A model generated the notes under the pieces. The model did not search any database. It saw only the letters and a list, made by a program, of their open reading frames with translations, and had not been told where the DNA came from. Of a stretch of DNA of 64,000 nucleotides, positions 43,874 to 53,091 are shown one piece after another. The DNA lies in assembly GCA_004321925.1 (NCBI GenBank), contig SCQH01000008.1:1-64000 (forward strand), written 5' to 3'. Source of the stretch: Nitrospirota bacterium (GTDB lineage: Bacteria; Nitrospirota; Thermodesulfovibrionia; Thermodesulfovibrionales; UBA6898). Every line of letters begins with the position of its first letter. Position 1 is the stretch's first letter. A program made the position numbers and the translations under genes.

Positions 43874-46609
43874 ATGGCTAAGGCTTCAGCAGCAAAATAC
43901 GTCTATTTTTTTGGTAACGGGAAGGCCGACGGAAAGTCAGAGATGAAAAATCTCCTGGGCGGTAAAGGAGCGAATCTTGCCGAGATGACCAACCTCAGGA
44001 TCCCGGTGCCTGCCGGCTTTACCATTACAACTGAGGTCTGCACGCTCTATTACAAGAACAACCGAAAATATCCGAAAGAGCTCGGTCCTCAGACAGAGGC
44101 TGCCCTGCTCAGGGTTGAGAAGATCATGGGGAAAAAGTTCGGAGACCCGGTAAACCCGTTGCTCCTTTCGGTCCGCTCAGGTGCCCGCAGTTCGATGCCT
44201 GGCATGATGGAGACGGTCCTGAACGTAGGGCTCACCTCCAAGACCATCCCCGGCCTTGTCAAAAAAACCGGGAATGAGCGTTTTGTCTTTGATGCATACC
44301 GCAGGCTCATGATGATGTATTCCGACGTGGTCATGGAGAAGGCTGCCGGCATTGAACCGGTGGATGGCCAGGGCATACGCCATAAACTCGAGCATGCGCT
44401 CGAGGCGGTCAAGAAGAACAAGGGCTACAAGAGCGATACGGACCTGACGGTCGATGACCTGAAGCTCCTTTGTGAAGAGTTCAAGGTCATCATCAAACAC
44501 ACGCTCAAAAAAGAATTTCCGGACAATCCGAAAGATCAGTTATGGGGTGGGATCGGTGCGGTCTTTCAGTCCTGGATGGGCAAACGGGCCATCTCGTACC
44601 GGAAGATAGAAAAGATCCCTGAGGAGTGGGGAACGGCCGTCAACGTCCAGTCAATGGTCTTTGGCAATACGGGTGACAACTCTGCAACCGGCGTCGCCTT
44701 TACCCGGAATCCTGCAACGGGTGAGAATATGTTCTTCGGCGAATGGCTGACGAACGCTCAGGGGGAAGACGTTGTTGCGGGCATCAGGACCCCCAACCCG
44801 GTAAATAAGGCAGGCAAGACAGCCGACACCAGGCACCTGCCGTCGCTTGAAGAGGACATGCCGAAAATTTATAAAGAGCTTTACGCAATACAAAAGAGGC
44901 TCGAAAAACATTACCAGGATATGCAGGACATCGAATTCACTATTGAGGACGGAAGACTCTGGATGCTGCAGACCCGGATCGGAAAGCGCAATGGACAGGC
45001 AGCGATCCGTATGGCGGTTGAAATGGCACAGGAGAAGATGATCAACAGGGAAACAGCCCTGCTCAGGGTTAAGCCCGAGCAGCTGGACGAACTCCTGCAT
45101 CCGAGTGTAGCCCCTGTTGCTGAAAAGAAGGCTGTTGAGCTTGCGAAGGGTCTTCCCGCTGGTCCCGGCGGCGCTGTCGGAAGAATCGTGCTGACGGCGG
45201 ACGATGCAGCGGCCTGGGCAAAGAAGGGCGAAAAGGTCATTCTGGTAAGGACAGAAACCTCTCCTGAGGATGTCCATGGGATGCATGCGGCAGAAGCGAT
45301 CCTGACCGCAAAAGGCGGTATGACAAGCCACGCAGCCCTTGTGGCCAGGGGATGGGGAAAATGCTGCATAGTCGGCTGCTCTGCCCTAGACATCAATGTT
45401 CAGAAGAAGGTATTGCAGGTCAATGGCAGGACCCTGAGGGAAGGCGACTGGATCACCCTCAACGGCACCAAGGGACGTGTTTACGAAGGGAAGCTCGATC
45501 TCCTGCCGGCTGATCCTGAGCACAATGCCTGGTATAAACAGCTTATGAAAATGGCAGATCAGGTCAGGACCCTCAAGGTCAGGACAAATGCCGATACGCC
45601 GAATGATGCGGCAACTGCACGGAACTTTGGCGCTGAAGGCATCGGTCTCTGCAGGACCGAACATATGTTCTTCGGGCCGGACAGGATAAAGGCCGTTCGG
45701 GAGATGATCCTTTCCGAGACCCTCGAAGGAAGAAAGAAGGCGCTGGTGAAGCTCCTGCCGTTCCAGAAGAACGACTTCATCGGGATATTCAGGGCAATGA
45801 ACGGTCTGCCCGTGACGGTCAGGCTCCTGGACCCGCCGCTCCATGAATTTCTCCCGCATACGGACAAGGAATTGAGAGACCTTGCTTCAGATATGGGCGT
45901 TTCATTCGAACAGCTCAATGCGAAGAATAAATCCCTGCATGAGTTCAATCCGATGCTGGGGCACCGCGGATGCCGTCTCGGCGTGACCTTTCCGGAGATA
46001 TACGAGATGCAGGTCCAGGCCATTATGGAGGCAGCCTGCGAGCTCACCAGGCAGAAGGTGAAGGTACTCCCTGAGATCATGATCCCCCTGGTCGGTCATG
46101 TCAACGAGCTTGCTTCGATGAGAGCTCTTACCATTGAGACGGCGGCAAGGGTGCAACGCGAATTTAAGGTCAAGGTACCCTATACGGTCGGCACCATGAT
46201 CGAGCTCCCGCGGGCCTGTATTACGTCGGACGAGATCGCACCTTTTGCTGATTTCTATTCCTTCGGCACAAACGATCTCACCCAGACCGTCTATGGTCTG
46301 TCGCGTGATGATGCCGGAAGGTTCCTGCCGTTTTATGTCGAAAACAATATACTCAAGGACGACCCCTTCGTCACCATAGATCAAAAGGGTGTCGGAGCTT
46401 TCATGAAGATCGCCGCGGAAAAGGGCAGAAAGATCAAAAAAGATCTGAAGCTTGGTATATGCGGAGAGCATGGCGGCGAGCCCAGGTCTGTCGAGTTCTG
46501 CCACAACATCGGCCTCAACTACGTAAGCTGCTCGCCGTTCAGGGTTCCTATAGCCCGCTTTGCCGCTGCCCAGGCTGCGCTCAAGACAAAAACGGCCAGA
46601 AAAAAATAG
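43874..46609 (+). CDS. ppdK: Pyruvate, phosphate dikinase
   Basis: PpdK interconverts pyruvate, ATP and phosphate with phosphoenolpyruvate, AMP and pyrophosphate. The 911-residue enzyme has the ATP-grasp N-terminal domain (LLGGKGANLAEM, SVRSGARSSMPGMM), the phospho-carrier His near residue 485 in GGMTSHAALVARG, and the C-terminal PEP/pyruvate barrel ending in GICGEHGG. I use the ATG at 43874, about 8 bases after GGAGGG; an upstream ATG at 43832 adds 14 non-conserved residues. It ends before an exceptionally good terminator. It supplies PEP for gluconeogenesis or glycolytic flux with pyrophosphate in an anaerobic context. Confidence 0.97.
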   Translation: MAKASAAKYVYFFGNGKADGKSEMKNLLGGKGANLAEMTNLRIPVPAGFTITTEVCTLYYKNNRKYPKELGPQTEAALLRVEKIMGKKFGDPVNPLLLSVRSGARSSMPGMMETVLNVGLTSKTIPGLVKKTGNERFVFDAYRRLMMMYSDVVMEKAAGIEPVDGQGIRHKLEHALEAVKKNKGYKSDTDLTVDDLKLLCEEFKVIIKHTLKKEFPDNPKDQLWGGIGAVFQSWMGKRAISYRKIEKIPEEWGTAVNVQSMVFGNTGDNSATGVAFTRNPATGENMFFGEWLTNAQGEDVVAGIRTPNPVNKAGKTADTRHLPSLEEDMPKIYKELYAIQKRLEKHYQDMQDIEFTIEDGRLWMLQTRIGKRNGQAAIRMAVEMAQEKMINRETALLRVKPEQLDELLHPSVAPVAEKKAVELAKGLPAGPGGAVGRIVLTADDAAAWAKKGEKVILVRTETSPEDVHGMHAAEAILTAKGGMTSHAALVARGWGKCCIVGCSALDINVQKKVLQVNGRTLREGDWITLNGTKGRVYEGKLDLLPADPEHNAWYKQLMKMADQVRTLKVRTNADTPNDAATARNFGAEGIGLCRTEHMFFGPDRIKAVREMILSETLEGRKKALVKLLPFQKNDFIGIFRAMNGLPVTVRLLDPPLHEFLPHTDKELRDLASDMGVSFEQLNAKNKSLHEFNPMLGHRGCRLGVTFPEIYEMQVQAIMEAACELTRQKVKVLPEIMIPLVGHVNELASMRALTIETAARVQREFKVKVPYTVGTMIELPRACITSDEIAPFADFYSFGTNDLTQTVYGLSRDDAGRFLPFYVENNILKDDPFVTIDQKGVGAFMKIAAEKGRKIKKDLKLGICGEHGGEPRSVEFCHNIGLNYVSCSPFRVPIARFAAAQAALKTKTARKK

Positions 46610-46630
46610 ACTTCGGTCGTATACGGTACT

Positions 46631-46667
46631 AAAAATAGAGGGGGTATTTGTTACCCCCTCTATTTTT
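46631..46667 (+). terminator. Strong intrinsic terminator after ppdK
   Basis: A perfect 16-bp inverted repeat (46631-46646 with 46652-46667) with a 5-base loop starts with AAAAA and ends with TTTTT, so it can act on both strands. It lies 21 bases after the ppdK stop. Confidence 0.95.
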
Positions 46668-46694
46668 AGATGACCTGCTAATTATAAGTTAACG

Positions 46695-46725
46695 TTGACA
46701 TCCCACCTCCACATCCTGTAATAAT
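46695..46725 (+). promoter_or_regulatory. Probable promoter for the degenerate GGDEF gene
   Basis: TTGACA (46695-46700) is followed after 19 bp by AATAAT (46720-46725), with TG one base before the -10 (extended -10). It is placed between the ppdK terminator and the ATG at 46755, so it opens a new transcription unit. Confidence 0.6.
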
Positions 46726-46754
46726 TTATACAGAATAAAGACAACCGGGGGTTG

Positions 46755-47363
46755 ATGATGAGCTTGACCGACGCAAAAAAGTATATTGACGATCTGCACA
46801 AGAGGCAGGAGAACCCTTTGCTCTGGCCTGATTTTCTGACCGGACTGCCGGGCAAATCCGCTATCATCAAGCAGCTGGATAAGGCATACCCGAACCTGGG
46901 TACCTATGCGGTTGCCTATATACGTATCGCCAACATCCACCCCTACCTTATCAAATACGGACCTGACCGTCATGCTGAGATCATACAATGGGCTGCTGCT
47001 ATATTGAAAACATCCTGTGAAAAATGCGCGGGTTGTTTTATCGCAACGGTCAGCACGCATGATTTTGTCATTATCTGCAAAACAAAGACCATGTCGAAGC
47101 ACCTGAAGGATGTCATGAAGACATTCGACAGGAAGGTCGAGACCTTCTACACCGCGGAAGACCGGAAAAGCAGAACGATACTTTCTTTTATCAGAAGTGG
47201 TGAGAAGGTGACCATCGGGTTGATAAAGATGATAGCCGTGGTCACCGACAGCGATCCGGGTATAGAAAAAAGTCAGCTTATCAGGGAGATGGGTAAGGCC
47301 TGTGACGGACTGGCAGCAGGCAGCCAGAATATCCTGAACCTGAGCGCCTTCCGAAAGGGCTGA
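46755..47363 (+). CDS. Degenerate GGDEF-like protein
   Basis: The roughly 202-residue protein contains a recognisable GGDEF start (WPDFLTGLPGKSAIIKQL) and the following alpha/beta pattern, but the catalytic signature is replaced by VSTHDF and metal-binding acidic residues are lost (AYIRIANIHPYL in place of DIDxF). It should not make c-di-GMP; such proteins may bind nucleotides or act as partners. GGGGG precedes a run of possible starts (TTG 46752, ATG 46755, ATG 46758); the exact one is uncertain. No signal peptide. Confidence 0.75.
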   Translation: MMSLTDAKKYIDDLHKRQENPLLWPDFLTGLPGKSAIIKQLDKAYPNLGTYAVAYIRIANIHPYLIKYGPDRHAEIIQWAAAILKTSCEKCAGCFIATVSTHDFVIICKTKTMSKHLKDVMKTFDRKVETFYTAEDRKSRTILSFIRSGEKVTIGLIKMIAVVTDSDPGIEKSQLIREMGKACDGLAAGSQNILNLSAFRKG

Positions 47364-47397
47364 GCCTGCAGTCCCTCTCTCTTCCGCATCAGGCAAG

Positions 47398-48066
47398 GTG
47401 AGTATCCCTTATCGACCATCAATAGCCTTGCCCTGCGGCAGGCAGCTGCCGCATCGCGCCGAACTCTATCATGATGCGGTTGTTCGGGCCGGGGGAGACC
47501 CCGAGTTCATCCGCCTGGACAAGAGGCCTGAAGAACTCCTTGAACATTTTGACGGGTTTCTTTTCCCCGGGGGAAAAGATCTGCCGCCTCAGTTGTATCA
47601 TGAGGCAGGGTCATTCTCTGTCGACCTTGAGGAAGAAGACCGAATTGCCTTTGATTTCGCCCTCCTTGAACTCATCGTGCGTTATAATAGACCGGTGTTC
47701 GGTATCTGTTATGGCATGCAGCTGATCAATGTGTTCATGGGCGGGACCCTGTATCAGGATATTGCCTCTGAGGTCCCCGGTGCCCTGGACCACACCAAGA
47801 ACGGACACCCGATCGTGGTACGTTCAAATCCCTGGATATCCGAAGGAACCTATGAGATCAACAGCAGCCACCACCAATCCGTCAGGCGTCCCGGAAAGCG
47901 ATTAACCCCGTTTGCCTTTTCTCCTGACGGTATTATTGAAGCCTTCCATGCTGGACATGAGTCGTTCATGGCAGGATGTCAATGGCATCCTGAAAGAGGT
48001 CCTGGTGCCCTGGATATGCAGATGTTCGCGCAATTCATCTCAGCCTGTCGCATGAGACGGGTATGA
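47398..48066 (+). CDS. Class I glutamine amidotransferase-like hydrolase (peptidase C26)
   Basis: The 222-residue protein matches gamma-glutamyl-gamma-aminobutyrate hydrolase-type enzymes (PuuD family). The catalytic Cys is in FGICYGMQLIN; the His/Glu pair is in CQWHPERG; and FLFPGGKDLPP and SSHHQSVRRPG are typical. Start is GTG with a weak AAGG site nearby. Its stop overlaps the ABC substrate-binding protein start (ATGA), so the hydrolase may process imported peptides or gamma-glutamyl compounds (inference). Confidence 0.88.
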   Translation: MSIPYRPSIALPCGRQLPHRAELYHDAVVRAGGDPEFIRLDKRPEELLEHFDGFLFPGGKDLPPQLYHEAGSFSVDLEEEDRIAFDFALLELIVRYNRPVFGICYGMQLINVFMGGTLYQDIASEVPGALDHTKNGHPIVVRSNPWISEGTYEINSSHHQSVRRPGKRLTPFAFSPDGIIEAFHAGHESFMAGCQWHPERGPGALDMQMFAQFISACRMRRV

Positions 48067-49622
48067 CCTCTCCGTGGAAACTGCTTGCGGCAGCGCTCTG
48101 CCTGTCGCTTATGTCACCTGCCTGCACATCAAAGAACCGCCTTGAGGGCTATCTTTACCAGCGCCTCAACGCCGATCCGACGACGCTCGACCCCGCATTC
48201 ATCGTGGATGTGACCGGCGGTTCTATCGCAGCCAAGCTCTTCAATGGTCTGGTCAGGCTTGACCCGGATCTGAATATTGTGCCCGATATAGCCGGAAAAT
48301 GGGACATACGCGACAGCGGGAAGGTCTATACATTTTATCTGAACCGCGGGGTGAGGTTCTTCAACGGACGTGAGGTCACCGCAGAGGACTTCAGATTTTC
48401 GTTCAGGAGGATACTCCATCCGCTCACCAGATCACCGAATACCTGGGTGTTTGACAGTATTCTGGGGGCAGAGGAATTCATGAAAGGACAGACAGCGGAT
48501 GTCAGGGGCATCGAAGTGCTCGATGCCTATACGCTTCGGATAACCCTGAGACGGTCCTTTGCACCTTTCATGAACCTCCTCACCATGACGGCTGCGTATG
48601 TCGTGCCGGGAGAAGAAATAGAAAGGAAAGGACCGGAATTCTCCTTTCGTCCCGTCGGCACGGGGCCATTCATCCTGAAAAGCTGGGAGCACAATACCGA
48701 ACTGGCCCTGAAGGCCAATGAGGGATATTTTGCCGGCCCCCCAAAAATAAGGGGCATCATATACAGGGTCATTCCTGAAGATCTCACTGCAGTGACAGAG
48801 TTCGAACTGGGCAACCTTGACGTCATAGCCGTACCGGCTTACGAGTTTGCACGCTACAGCAGGTCGCAGGAGTGGCAGGGCCTTATTTCGTCCGGAAGGG
48901 GGCTTAATACCTATTACCTTGGGTTTAACTGTTCACGGCCGCCTTTTGATGATGCGGCCCTCAGAAGGGCTGTTGCAGGGGCGATCGACCGCGAGAAGAT
49001 ACTGGCAACCTTCTATGAAAAACGGGGACGGATCGCTCGCGGACCTGTCCCGGACCTGCTGCGCCAATGGGATGCGCCGGCCCTGCATCCTTACGACCCG
49101 GCAAAAAGCATGGCGGTCATAGACGGTTCCGGAATAAAGAGCAGGGTGGTGACATTCTACGTTAATGCTGACCAGGAGGTCATCGACCTCGCTGAGATCA
49201 TTCAGTCATACCTGAAGACTGCAGGGATCACCGTTGCGATCAAACAGCTTGAATGGAGCGCTTTCAAGTCAGCCATAAACAAAGGGGAAGCGGATATGTT
49301 CTGGCTCAGCTGGTGGGCAGACTATCCTGATCCGGAAAATTTTCTTTTTCCCCTGTTTCATTCATCCAATCACGGCCCCAGCGGCAACAGGGCGCGTTAT
49401 ACCAACCGTGAGGTCGACAGGCTTATCGAGGCCGGCCAGAGGACCCCGGACCGTTCCCTGAGAAATCAGTATTACATGAAGGCCGAGAGAATAATTGCCG
49501 AGGAGTCGCCCTGGGTCTTTTTCTGGCATAAGACAGATTTTATCGTAAAGCAGCAGCAGGTGAAAGACCACCGGATCTACCCTATTTACACGATCGACAA
49601 AGGAACTGGAGTATCCTTCTGA
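48063..49622 (+). CDS. Peptide ABC transporter substrate-binding lipoprotein
   Basis: The 519-residue protein belongs to the SBP_bac_5 family that delivers oligopeptides or similar solutes to DppBC-type permeases. A lipobox MSPAC (Cys21) anchors it to the membrane. Family features include the QRLNADPTTLDPAFI start, the YTFYLNRGVRFFNGREVTAEDF segment and DMFWLSWWADYPDPENF near the end. It overlaps the amidotransferase gene by 4 bases and is coupled to the permease gene (CTGA overlap). Substrate unknown. Confidence 0.93.
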   Translation: MTSPWKLLAAALCLSLMSPACTSKNRLEGYLYQRLNADPTTLDPAFIVDVTGGSIAAKLFNGLVRLDPDLNIVPDIAGKWDIRDSGKVYTFYLNRGVRFFNGREVTAEDFRFSFRRILHPLTRSPNTWVFDSILGAEEFMKGQTADVRGIEVLDAYTLRITLRRSFAPFMNLLTMTAAYVVPGEEIERKGPEFSFRPVGTGPFILKSWEHNTELALKANEGYFAGPPKIRGIIYRVIPEDLTAVTEFELGNLDVIAVPAYEFARYSRSQEWQGLISSGRGLNTYYLGFNCSRPPFDDAALRRAVAGAIDREKILATFYEKRGRIARGPVPDLLRQWDAPALHPYDPAKSMAVIDGSGIKSRVVTFYVNADQEVIDLAEIIQSYLKTAGITVAIKQLEWSAFKSAINKGEADMFWLSWWADYPDPENFLFPLFHSSNHGPSGNRARYTNREVDRLIEAGQRTPDRSLRNQYYMKAERIIAEESPWVFFWHKTDFIVKQQQVKDHRIYPIYTIDKGTGVSF

Positions 49623-50551
49623 AACAATATCTCATTAAGAAAATCGTTCTTCTTTTTCCGCTGGTGCTGGGGATCACGCTCATCACCTTTGCACTGACAA
49701 AGGCACTTCCTGGCGACCCTGTATACAGTATGGTCGGTGAACGTTCAGACCCTGAGACCATCAAGAGGATCCGGACGGCACTCGGCGCCGACAAAGGGAT
49801 CGTCGACCAGTACAGGGGCTATCTCCTGCTGCTTCTGCGGGGTGAGCTGGGGAGGTCATATTATACGAACAGAAAGGTCCTCGATGACATCAGGGTCAAG
49901 GTCCCCATGACCTTCATGTTAGCTGCGGGGGCCATGCTCATCGCTGTTCCCGCGGGGATACTTATGGGCCTGGCAGCTGCGCTGAGCAGCAGGGTGAGAA
50001 CAGACAGGATCATCACCGGGGTCTCGGTCATCGGGTTAAGCCTGCCTGTTTTCTGGAGCGGTCTGATGTTGATGTATCTTGTCAGTCTGAAGCTTAAAAT
50101 ACTGCCTCCTTCAGGGACCGGCGGGTTAAGATACCTGGTTCTGCCGGCCTTAACCCTTTCGCTGCCGGCCATGGCGACCCTGACCCGGATAACGCGGACG
50201 AGCGTTAACGAGATCACCACAATGATGTATGTCAGGACGGCCAGGGCAAAAGGCCTGAGTGAGCTGCGGATAACCGTCGTCCATATCCTGCGAAATGCCC
50301 TGATACCGGTCGCAACCGTCATCGGTCTTGATTTCGGAAGCTATTTGAGCGGTGCTGTCCTCACCGAGACGATCTTCGGCTGGGACGGTATCGGAAGATA
50401 TGCCATGGAAGGCATTATGAAAAGGGACTATCCGGTCATCATGGGCTGTGTCATCGTCAGTACCCTTTCCTTTGTACTGATAAATCTTCTTGTGGACATA
50501 GTCTATCACTATCTTGACCCGAGATTGAGGTTGTATGGGACTGACCGCTAA
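49619..50551 (+). CDS. DppB-type ABC permease
   Basis: This inner-membrane permease has the DppB layout of about six spans, with the N-terminal pattern KQYLIKKIVLLFPLVLGITL and ALPGDP, and the EAA loop (ARAKGLSELRITVVHILRNALIPV). The first GTG (49664) would cut off the start of the first membrane span. Homology extends in frame to a CTG at 49619, 7 bases after GGAG and overlapping the upstream stop as CTGA. That gives 310 residues and is the start I favour. It overlaps the next permease by 17 bases. Confidence 0.87.
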   Translation: MKQYLIKKIVLLFPLVLGITLITFALTKALPGDPVYSMVGERSDPETIKRIRTALGADKGIVDQYRGYLLLLLRGELGRSYYTNRKVLDDIRVKVPMTFMLAAGAMLIAVPAGILMGLAAALSSRVRTDRIITGVSVIGLSLPVFWSGLMLMYLVSLKLKILPPSGTGGLRYLVLPALTLSLPAMATLTRITRTSVNEITTMMYVRTARAKGLSELRITVVHILRNALIPVATVIGLDFGSYLSGAVLTETIFGWDGIGRYAMEGIMKRDYPVIMGCVIVSTLSFVLINLLVDIVYHYLDPRLRLYGTDR

Positions 50552-51359
50552 GGCCACCGCGGGCGTCATTGCGCTGCTGTTTGTTCTGTCCCTCATTGCC
50601 CCCCTTATCATACCGTATGGCGCAGATATGATAGATCTGGACAGCATAAAGGAACCGCCGGGATGGGAACATCCGTTTGGAACTGACAACAAAGGCAGGG
50701 ATATATTGGCACGGGTACTTGCCGGAGGGAAGATCTCGATCGGAATTTCTGTCGCCGCCGTGATCATTTCGCTCGGCATCGGTCTTGTTGTAGGCCTGGT
50801 TTCCGGTTATTTCGGGGGTGTCCCGGACATGATACTGATGTCTGTCGTCGATCTGATCCTGGCCTTCCCCTCGCTCATTCTGGCCATCGGCATTTCTTTG
50901 CTGCTGCCACCCGGGCTCTATACCGTTATCATTGCCATCACCCTGGTCGGATGGACCTCCTTCGCGCGTCTTATCAGGGGATACGTTCTCTCGATCAGGG
51001 AATCATCCTATGTCGAAGCAGCCAGGTCGATCGGGTGCAGTAATACGCGCATACTACTGGTTCATATACTTCCCCAGTGCATACCACTATCCCTGGTCAT
51101 GGCCGGCATGAAGCTCGGCGGCTATATACTGACCGAGGCAGCCCTCAGCTTCCTGGGCCTCGGGGTCCAGCCGCCAACGGCAACGTGGGGTTCAATGATA
51201 AGCTCAAGCAGGGCGTTTCTCAACACAGCTCCCTGGATGGTGCTTGCCCCGGGGATCTGTATCGCCGTGACCGCTCTTTGCTTCAATCTGATGGGGGATT
51301 CCCTGAAGGACAGATATGATGTTATGAAAACAGGCGCGTCCGGACAGGACGCCGTGTAA
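50535..51359 (+). CDS. DppC-type ABC permease
   Basis: The 274-residue permease has an N-terminal span, the PPGWEHPFGTDNKGRDILARVLAGGK signature, and the EAA loop (EAARSIGCSNTRILLVHILPQ). It pairs with the DppB-type permease. No ATP-binding subunit gene follows; the next gene is a DtxR regulator on the opposite strand. The ATPases must be elsewhere or shared. The start overlaps the upstream gene by 17 bases. Confidence 0.92.
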   Translation: MGLTAKATAGVIALLFVLSLIAPLIIPYGADMIDLDSIKEPPGWEHPFGTDNKGRDILARVLAGGKISIGISVAAVIISLGIGLVVGLVSGYFGGVPDMILMSVVDLILAFPSLILAIGISLLLPPGLYTVIIAITLVGWTSFARLIRGYVLSIRESSYVEAARSIGCSNTRILLVHILPQCIPLSLVMAGMKLGGYILTEAALSFLGLGVQPPTATWGSMISSSRAFLNTAPWMVLAPGICIAVTALCFNLMGDSLKDRYDVMKTGASGQDAV

Positions 51360-51375
51360 GGGGAACTGACCGGGA

Positions 51376-52035
51376 TCAGATCTTCTTCAGGAATATCTCT
51401 TTTGCGATCTCGGGGTCCAGCGCAACGGTTGTCTCGTCGATCTGCAGGATGCAGGAGGGTGTTTTTTGCAGGTATTTTATGGTGCTGCCGGCCGCGATCC
51501 CCAATGAATTGAGCCGGTTGATCCGTGAAGGATCCGATGAAACAATAAAGGTGATCTTCCCGGTTGCCCCGACCTCAAACTCTGAAAGTCTGGTCACGAC
51601 GGGTGCAACATCTACCCGGAATTTCTTGCAGCACTCACCCCTCGGCACCGGCTTGCCATGAGGGCAGGTCGGAGGATGTCCCAGGAACGTACAGACGCTT
51701 TCGGTCAGTTCTTCACTCAGGATATGCTCCATCTTGCAGGCATCGTCCAGCACCGCATTAACAGGCATTTCAAAGACATCGGTAAAGAGGCGTTCGGCAA
51801 GGCGCTGCCGCCTGATCAATCCTTTTGCTCTGACTTGTCCTTTCGGCGTCAGCCTCACCGTCCCGTTCTCGACGAGGATAAAACCATCATCAATCAGGGT
51901 CTTCAGCAGCAGGGTGTTGTCCGGATCATCAGAGCTCCTGATAAACCGGTCATGCTCCCGGTGTCCCTCCTCGTCCAGAACCCAGATAAGCTCAAGCGCC
52001 TCATCCAGGCGCTCCTTGTCAATAGGCTGGTTCAT
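51376..52035 (-). CDS. DtxR/MntR-family metal-dependent regulator with FeoA domain
   Basis: The 219-residue protein has a DtxR winged-helix-like N-terminus (LDEALELIWVLDEEG... LIDDGFILVENGTVRLTPKG), a dimerisation domain with the metal motif DDACKMEHILSEEL, and a C-terminal FeoA/SH3-like domain (about 142-215; VGATGKITFI, LNSLGIAAGSTIKYL). A GHPPTCPHGKPVPRGECC segment joins them. It should repress iron- or manganese-uptake genes in response to metal. No target operator is recognised. It converges on the permease gene with 16 bases between. Confidence 0.9.
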   Translation of the reverse strand: MNQPIDKERLDEALELIWVLDEEGHREHDRFIRSSDDPDNTLLLKTLIDDGFILVENGTVRLTPKGQVRAKGLIRRQRLAERLFTDVFEMPVNAVLDDACKMEHILSEELTESVCTFLGHPPTCPHGKPVPRGECCKKFRVDVAPVVTRLSEFEVGATGKITFIVSSDPSRINRLNSLGIAAGSTIKYLQKTPSCILQIDETTVALDPEIAKEIFLKKI

Positions 52036-52098
52036 GGGATTATTTTACTTGATGACAGCAGGTCTATGCAAAGTTTATTAAGACGGGGCAGGGGCGGA

Positions 52099-52728
52099 TC
52101 AAAACATCCTTCCCTGATTTCCGGTGCCTGACCGCATGGCTTCCCGAATGGGTGCATAGGTTTTCCGATGAATGGGGCAGGGTCCGTGTTTCTGCAGTGC
52201 TTCGGTATGTTTCCTGGTGAAATAACCCTTATGCATATCAAAGCCATACTCGGGATAGAGCAGGTGATAGGACATCATGGCTTGATCTCTGGCCACCTTG
52301 GCAAGGATCGAGGCCGCACTGATGACGGCGACGGTTGCATCTCCCCTGACAATGGTTTCGACAGGTATATCAAGGGCAGGGGCATGATTTCCATCGATGA
52401 GAGCCTTTGCGGGTTTAATGCCCAGGCCGGAAACGGCCCGTTTCATGGCGAGGAGGGTCGCGTGCAGGACATTCAGTCTTTCTATTTCTTCGAGGCTTGC
52501 CTTATCGATGCACCAGCAGAGGGCCTTGAGCTTTATCTCCCTGCTCAGCGCTTCACGCATGCGTGCGGTCAGCGCTTTAGAATCTGCCAGGCCTCTTATA
52601 GGATCGTTCGGGTCAAGGATAACAGCCCCGACATACACCTCGGCAGCTCCGGCACCGCGGCCTGCTTCATCAACACCGGCAATGACATCCAGCCTCTGCA
52701 GGCGGGTGCCATCCCGGTATAAGTCCAT
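52099..52728 (-). CDS. rnhB: Ribonuclease HII
   Basis: RNase HII removes ribonucleotides embedded in DNA. The catalytic GVDEAGRG is present near residue 20, with [25 protein letters not shown] and [15 protein letters not shown]; together these supply the four acidic residues. The usual PLAGPVV after GRG reads [13 protein letters not shown], a notable divergence. At 209 residues it is normal. It follows rplS with a 14-base gap, as in many genomes. Confidence 0.92.
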   Translation of the reverse strand: MDLYRDGTRLQRLDVIAGVDEAGRGAGAAEVYVGAVILDPNDPIRGLADSKALTARMREALSREIKLKALCWCIDKASLEEIERLNVLHATLLAMKRAVSGLGIKPAKALIDGNHAPALDIPVETIVRGDATVAVISAASILAKVARDQAMMSYHLLYPEYGFDMHKGYFTRKHTEALQKHGPCPIHRKTYAPIREAMRSGTGNQGRMF

Positions 52729-52742
52729 CCCAGCCCGACAGG

Positions 52743-53090
52743 TTAGGCGTTAAGACCTTTTTCCTTTATCTTGGCGGCCTTTCCTTTTTTGCCCCTGAGG
52801 TAGTAAAGCTTCGCCCTTCTGACATCTCCCCTTTTCATCACCTCGACACGGTCGATCGCCGGAGAGCAGACAGGGAATATCTTCTCAACGCCAATGCCGA
52901 ATGAGACCTTCCTGACCATAAAGGTCTCACGGGTGCCGCTTCCTTTCCTCCCGATGACAACGCCCTGGAAAGGCTGGATCCGTTCCTTGTCTCCTTCAAC
53001 AACCTTTACGAATACCTTGACCGTATCGCCGATATTAAACTCACCGAGGTCTCTTTTGAAACCTTCCTCAATAGCCTGTACCATGTTCAT
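52743..53090 (-). CDS. rplS: 50S ribosomal protein L19
   Basis: L19 sits at the 30S-50S interface. The 115-residue protein has the conserved start ([24 protein letters not shown]), [14 protein letters not shown] and the basic KVEVMKRG-type end ([20 protein letters not shown]). It follows trmD by one base, the usual order. Confidence 0.97.
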   Translation of the reverse strand: MNMVQAIEEGFKRDLGEFNIGDTVKVFVKVVEGDKERIQPFQGVVIGRKGSGTRETFMVRKVSFGIGVEKIFPVCSPAIDRVEVMKRGDVRRAKLYYLRGKKGKAAKIKEKGLNA

Positions 53091-53091
53091 G

